Source: Phytoamicus setariae (GTDB lineage: Bacteria > Pseudomonadota > Alphaproteobacteria > Rhizobiales > Rhizobiaceae). Taken from it: a stretch of 64,000 nt of DNA. The translations under genes and the position numbers were made by a program. This document shows, piece by piece, positions 62,020 to 64,000 of the stretch. The stretch is from NCBI RefSeq assembly GCF_016722925.1, contig NZ_JAEQNC010000002.1:372001-436000 (forward strand). The letters run 5' to 3'. The notes beneath the pieces are model-generated. The model ran no database searches. It was not told the DNA's origin and worked only from the letters and a program-made list of their open reading frames with translations. Position 1 is the stretch's first letter; each line of letters opens with the position of its first letter.

Positions 62020-62202
62020 ATTACAACTTCAATTTTCAATTACTGAGTTCCAATGCAGGTTCGGAGGCTTGACGTTGCCCCGGACAGCCATCAATCTCGC
62101 CGTGGTTCGAGGAATCCGGGGCATCTGACAAGGGGAGTCGTCAGATATTTCGTGCGAAACCGGCGGGTGGCTCATCCGCTGTCAAATTGGAGGAATTTGG
62201 GA

Positions 62203-64000
62203 ATGAGCATAATGTTTGGCGTCATAGTGTGTGGACTGTTGTCCATTGCCTATGCGATCTGGGCGACTCAGTCGGTACTTGCTGCCGACCAGGGCAATGC
62301 CCGCATGCAGGAAATTGCTTCCTATATCCGTGAAGGGGCGCAAGCTTATCTGGCGCGCCAGTATACCACGATCGGTATCGTCGGCGTCGTTGTTTTCATC
62401 CTTGCCTTTGTTCTGCTATCCGCTTCGGCGGCCTTCGGTTTTCTCATCGGTGCAGTGCTTTCCGGAGTTGCCGGATTCATCGGCATGCATGTTTCGGTAC
62501 GCGCGAATGTGCGTACGGCCCAGGCGGCATCCAGGAGCCTCGCGGCCGGTCTGGACATCGCCTTCAAGTCCGGCGCAATCACCGGCATGCTGGTGGCCGG
62601 CCTGGCGCTGCTCGGCGTCTCGGTCTATTTCTGGTTCCTAACTGATGTCATGGGCATGGAGCGCGGCGGCCGCGAAGTCATCGACTCGCTCGTTTCCCTC
62701 GGTTTCGGCGCCTCGCTCATTTCGATTTTCGCCCGTCTCGGCGGTGGTATCTTCACCAAGGGCGCTGACGTCGGCGGCGATCTCGTCGGCAAGGTCGAAG
62801 CCGGAATTCCCGAGGACGACCCGCGCAACCCGGCAACGATTGCAGACAATGTCGGCGATAACGTTGGCGATTGCGCCGGCATGGCCGCGGATCTTTTCGA
62901 GACCTATGCGGTGACCGTGGTGGCAACCATGGTGCTTGCCTCGATTTTCTTTGCGGGCACGCCGGTGCTAGACAGCGCCATGCTCTATCCGCTGGCAATC
63001 TGCGGCGGCTCGATAATCACCTCGATCATCGGCACTTTCTTCGTCAAGCTCGGCCCATCCAACAACATCATGGGTGCGCTTTATCGGGGACTGATCGTCA
63101 CCGGCGTGCTCTCCATCGGCGCAATCGCTGCGGCGACGTCGGTAACGGTAGGCTGGGGCCCGATTGGCAAGGAAGGCGCCAGCATCACCGGGGCACACCT
63201 GTTCATCTGCGCACTCGTTGGCCTGCTGGTGACCGCGTTGATTGTGGTGATCACCGAATACTATACCGGCACCAACAAGCGGCCGGTCAATTCGATTGCC
63301 CAGGCATCGGTTACCGGTCACGGCACCAACGTCATCCAGGGACTTGCGGTCTCGCTCGAATCCACGGCGTTGCCGGCAATCGTCATCGTTGGCGGCATCA
63401 TTGCAACCTATCAGCTCGCAGGTCTCTTCGGAACGGCGATTGCTGTGACCGCCATGCTCGGCCTGGCGGGCATGATCGTGGCTCTCGATGCTTTCGGACC
63501 TGTAACTGACAATGCCGGCGGTATCGCCGAAATGTCGCATCTGCCACCGGAAGTCCGCAAGGTTACCGATGCGCTCGACGCGGTCGGGAATACCACGAAG
63601 GCCGTCACCAAGGGGTATGCCATCGGTTCGGCTGGTCTGGGTGCGCTGGTTCTGTTTGCTGCCTACTCCAACGACTTGCAGCATTTCGTCACCAACAGCG
63701 CGCAGTATCCATACTTCGCGGATGTCGGCACGATCTCCTTCGATCTTTCCAACCCCTATGTGGTGGCGGGGCTGATCTTTGGGGGGCTTATTCCCTACCT
63801 GTTCGGCGGGATTGCCATGACTGCCGTTGGCCGTGCCGCCGGCTCCATCGTCGAGGAAGTGCGCAAGCAGTTTCGCGAAAAGCCGGGCATTATGGCTGGC
63901 ACGGAACGGCCAGATTACGGTCGCGCCGTGGATATCCTGACCAAGGCAGCCATCCGCGAGATGATTATTCCGTCGCTTCTGCCGGTGCTCGCGCCGCTCG
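62203..64000 (+). CDS. hppA: Proton-pumping inorganic pyrophosphatase, 5' part (3' end outside window)
   Basis: The frame is open from ATG 62203 (GGAGG at 62189) to the window edge, about 599 codons. HppA couples PPi hydrolysis to proton transport. Seen: the substrate site [20 protein letters not shown] and [19 protein letters not shown], and [16 protein letters not shown]. In that last segment Lys replaces the Ala of K+-dependent enzymes, so the K+-insensitive type is predicted. Many membrane segments are present. Confidence 0.96.
   Translation, partial: MSIMFGVIVCGLLSIAYAIWATQSVLAADQGNARMQEIASYIREGAQAYLARQYTTIGIVGVVVFILAFVLLSASAAFGFLIGAVLSGVAGFIGMHVSVRANVRTAQAASRSLAAGLDIAFKSGAITGMLVAGLALLGVSVYFWFLTDVMGMERGGREVIDSLVSLGFGASLISIFARLGGGIFTKGADVGGDLVGKVEAGIPEDDPRNPATIADNVGDNVGDCAGMAADLFETYAVTVVATMVLASIFFAGTPVLDSAMLYPLAICGGSIITSIIGTFFVKLGPSNNIMGALYRGLIVTGVLSIGAIAAATSVTVGWGPIGKEGASITGAHLFICALVGLLVTALIVVITEYYTGTNKRPVNSIAQASVTGHGTNVIQGLAVSLESTALPAIVIVGGIIATYQLAGLFGTAIAVTAMLGLAGMIVALDAFGPVTDNAGGIAEMSHLPPEVRKVTDALDAVGNTTKAVTKGYAIGSAGLGALVLFAAYSNDLQHFVTNSAQYPYFADVGTISFDLSNPYVVAGLIFGGLIPYLFGGIAMTAVGRAAGSIVEEVRKQFREKPGIMAGTERPDYGRAVDILTKAAIREMIIPSLLPVLAPL

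Noticed and set aside
62100-62125. GGTTCGA-type sequence recalling a tRNA T-arm
   Set aside because: No acceptor, D-arm or anticodon stem can be built around it.

Overview
The window is about 64 kb of a GC-rich alphaproteobacterial chromosome, most likely Rhizobiaceae (Rhizobium/Agrobacterium/Sinorhizobium relatives). The main support is gene order: purM-purN / AI-2E permease-hdaA-ppk-ppx / rnd / aspS, then parC, bpt, hemB, ldtR with an L,D-transpeptidase, and glyA...nrdR-ribD-ribE...ribH-nusB-MFS-hppA. Alphaproteobacterial markers (Bpt, LdtR, a DUF992 protein, a K+-insensitive-type proton-pumping pyrophosphatase) agree with this. The genus cannot be fixed by eye. No rRNA, tRNA, CRISPR array, prophage or intact insertion sequence was seen.

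Layout. 1-6 kb: the 3' part of a molybdopterin oxidoreductase, NudK, an omptin outer-membrane protease, two unknown exported or anchored proteins, and the purM-purN operon. 6-12 kb: a PerM-type permease, HdaA and polyphosphate metabolism (ppk, ppx), with a three-repeat Pho-box-like array before ppk. 12-14 kb: two small RTX proteins on opposite strands. 14-20 kb: RNase D, an MFS permease, a long coiled-coil protein and AspRS. 20-28 kb: a scar of two truncated genes, tandem FUSC-type membrane proteins, CreD, a chemotaxis receptor, and two exported unknown proteins, one with a broken partial copy beside it. 28-36 kb: ParC, an EamA permease, Bpt, an RDD protein, a large cadherin-like/RTX protein and a decayed paralogue of it. 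36-43.5 kb: a divergent two-component pair, HemB, and a cell-wall locus of LdtR, a lipoprotein candidate and a Tat-type L,D-transpeptidase.

43.7-64 kb: the normally compact glyA-nrdR-ribD-ribE-ribH-nusB cluster is split twice. About 11 kb of accessory DNA lies between glyA and nrdR: a DUF992 protein, a string of small unknown ORFs, a GAF-adenylate cyclase, an SBP56/methanethiol-oxidase-like protein with a membrane partner, a His/Gly/Trp-rich small protein, a sulfatase, and gene debris. A PilZ protein and an exported protein, both on the minus strand, sit between ribE and ribH. The window ends inside hppA.

Together the housekeeping genes cover purine, heme, riboflavin, one-carbon and polyphosphate metabolism. 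The accessory genes point to surface and secreted functions (RTX, omptin, L,D-transpeptidase), signalling (cAMP, c-di-GMP, two-component, chemotaxis) and sulfur-compound turnover. Nothing here is provably a new system. The best candidates for undescribed biology are the small-protein string at 46.1-47.1 kb, the SBP56-membrane protein pair with the nearby sulfatase, and the RTX proteins that have no exporter in the window.
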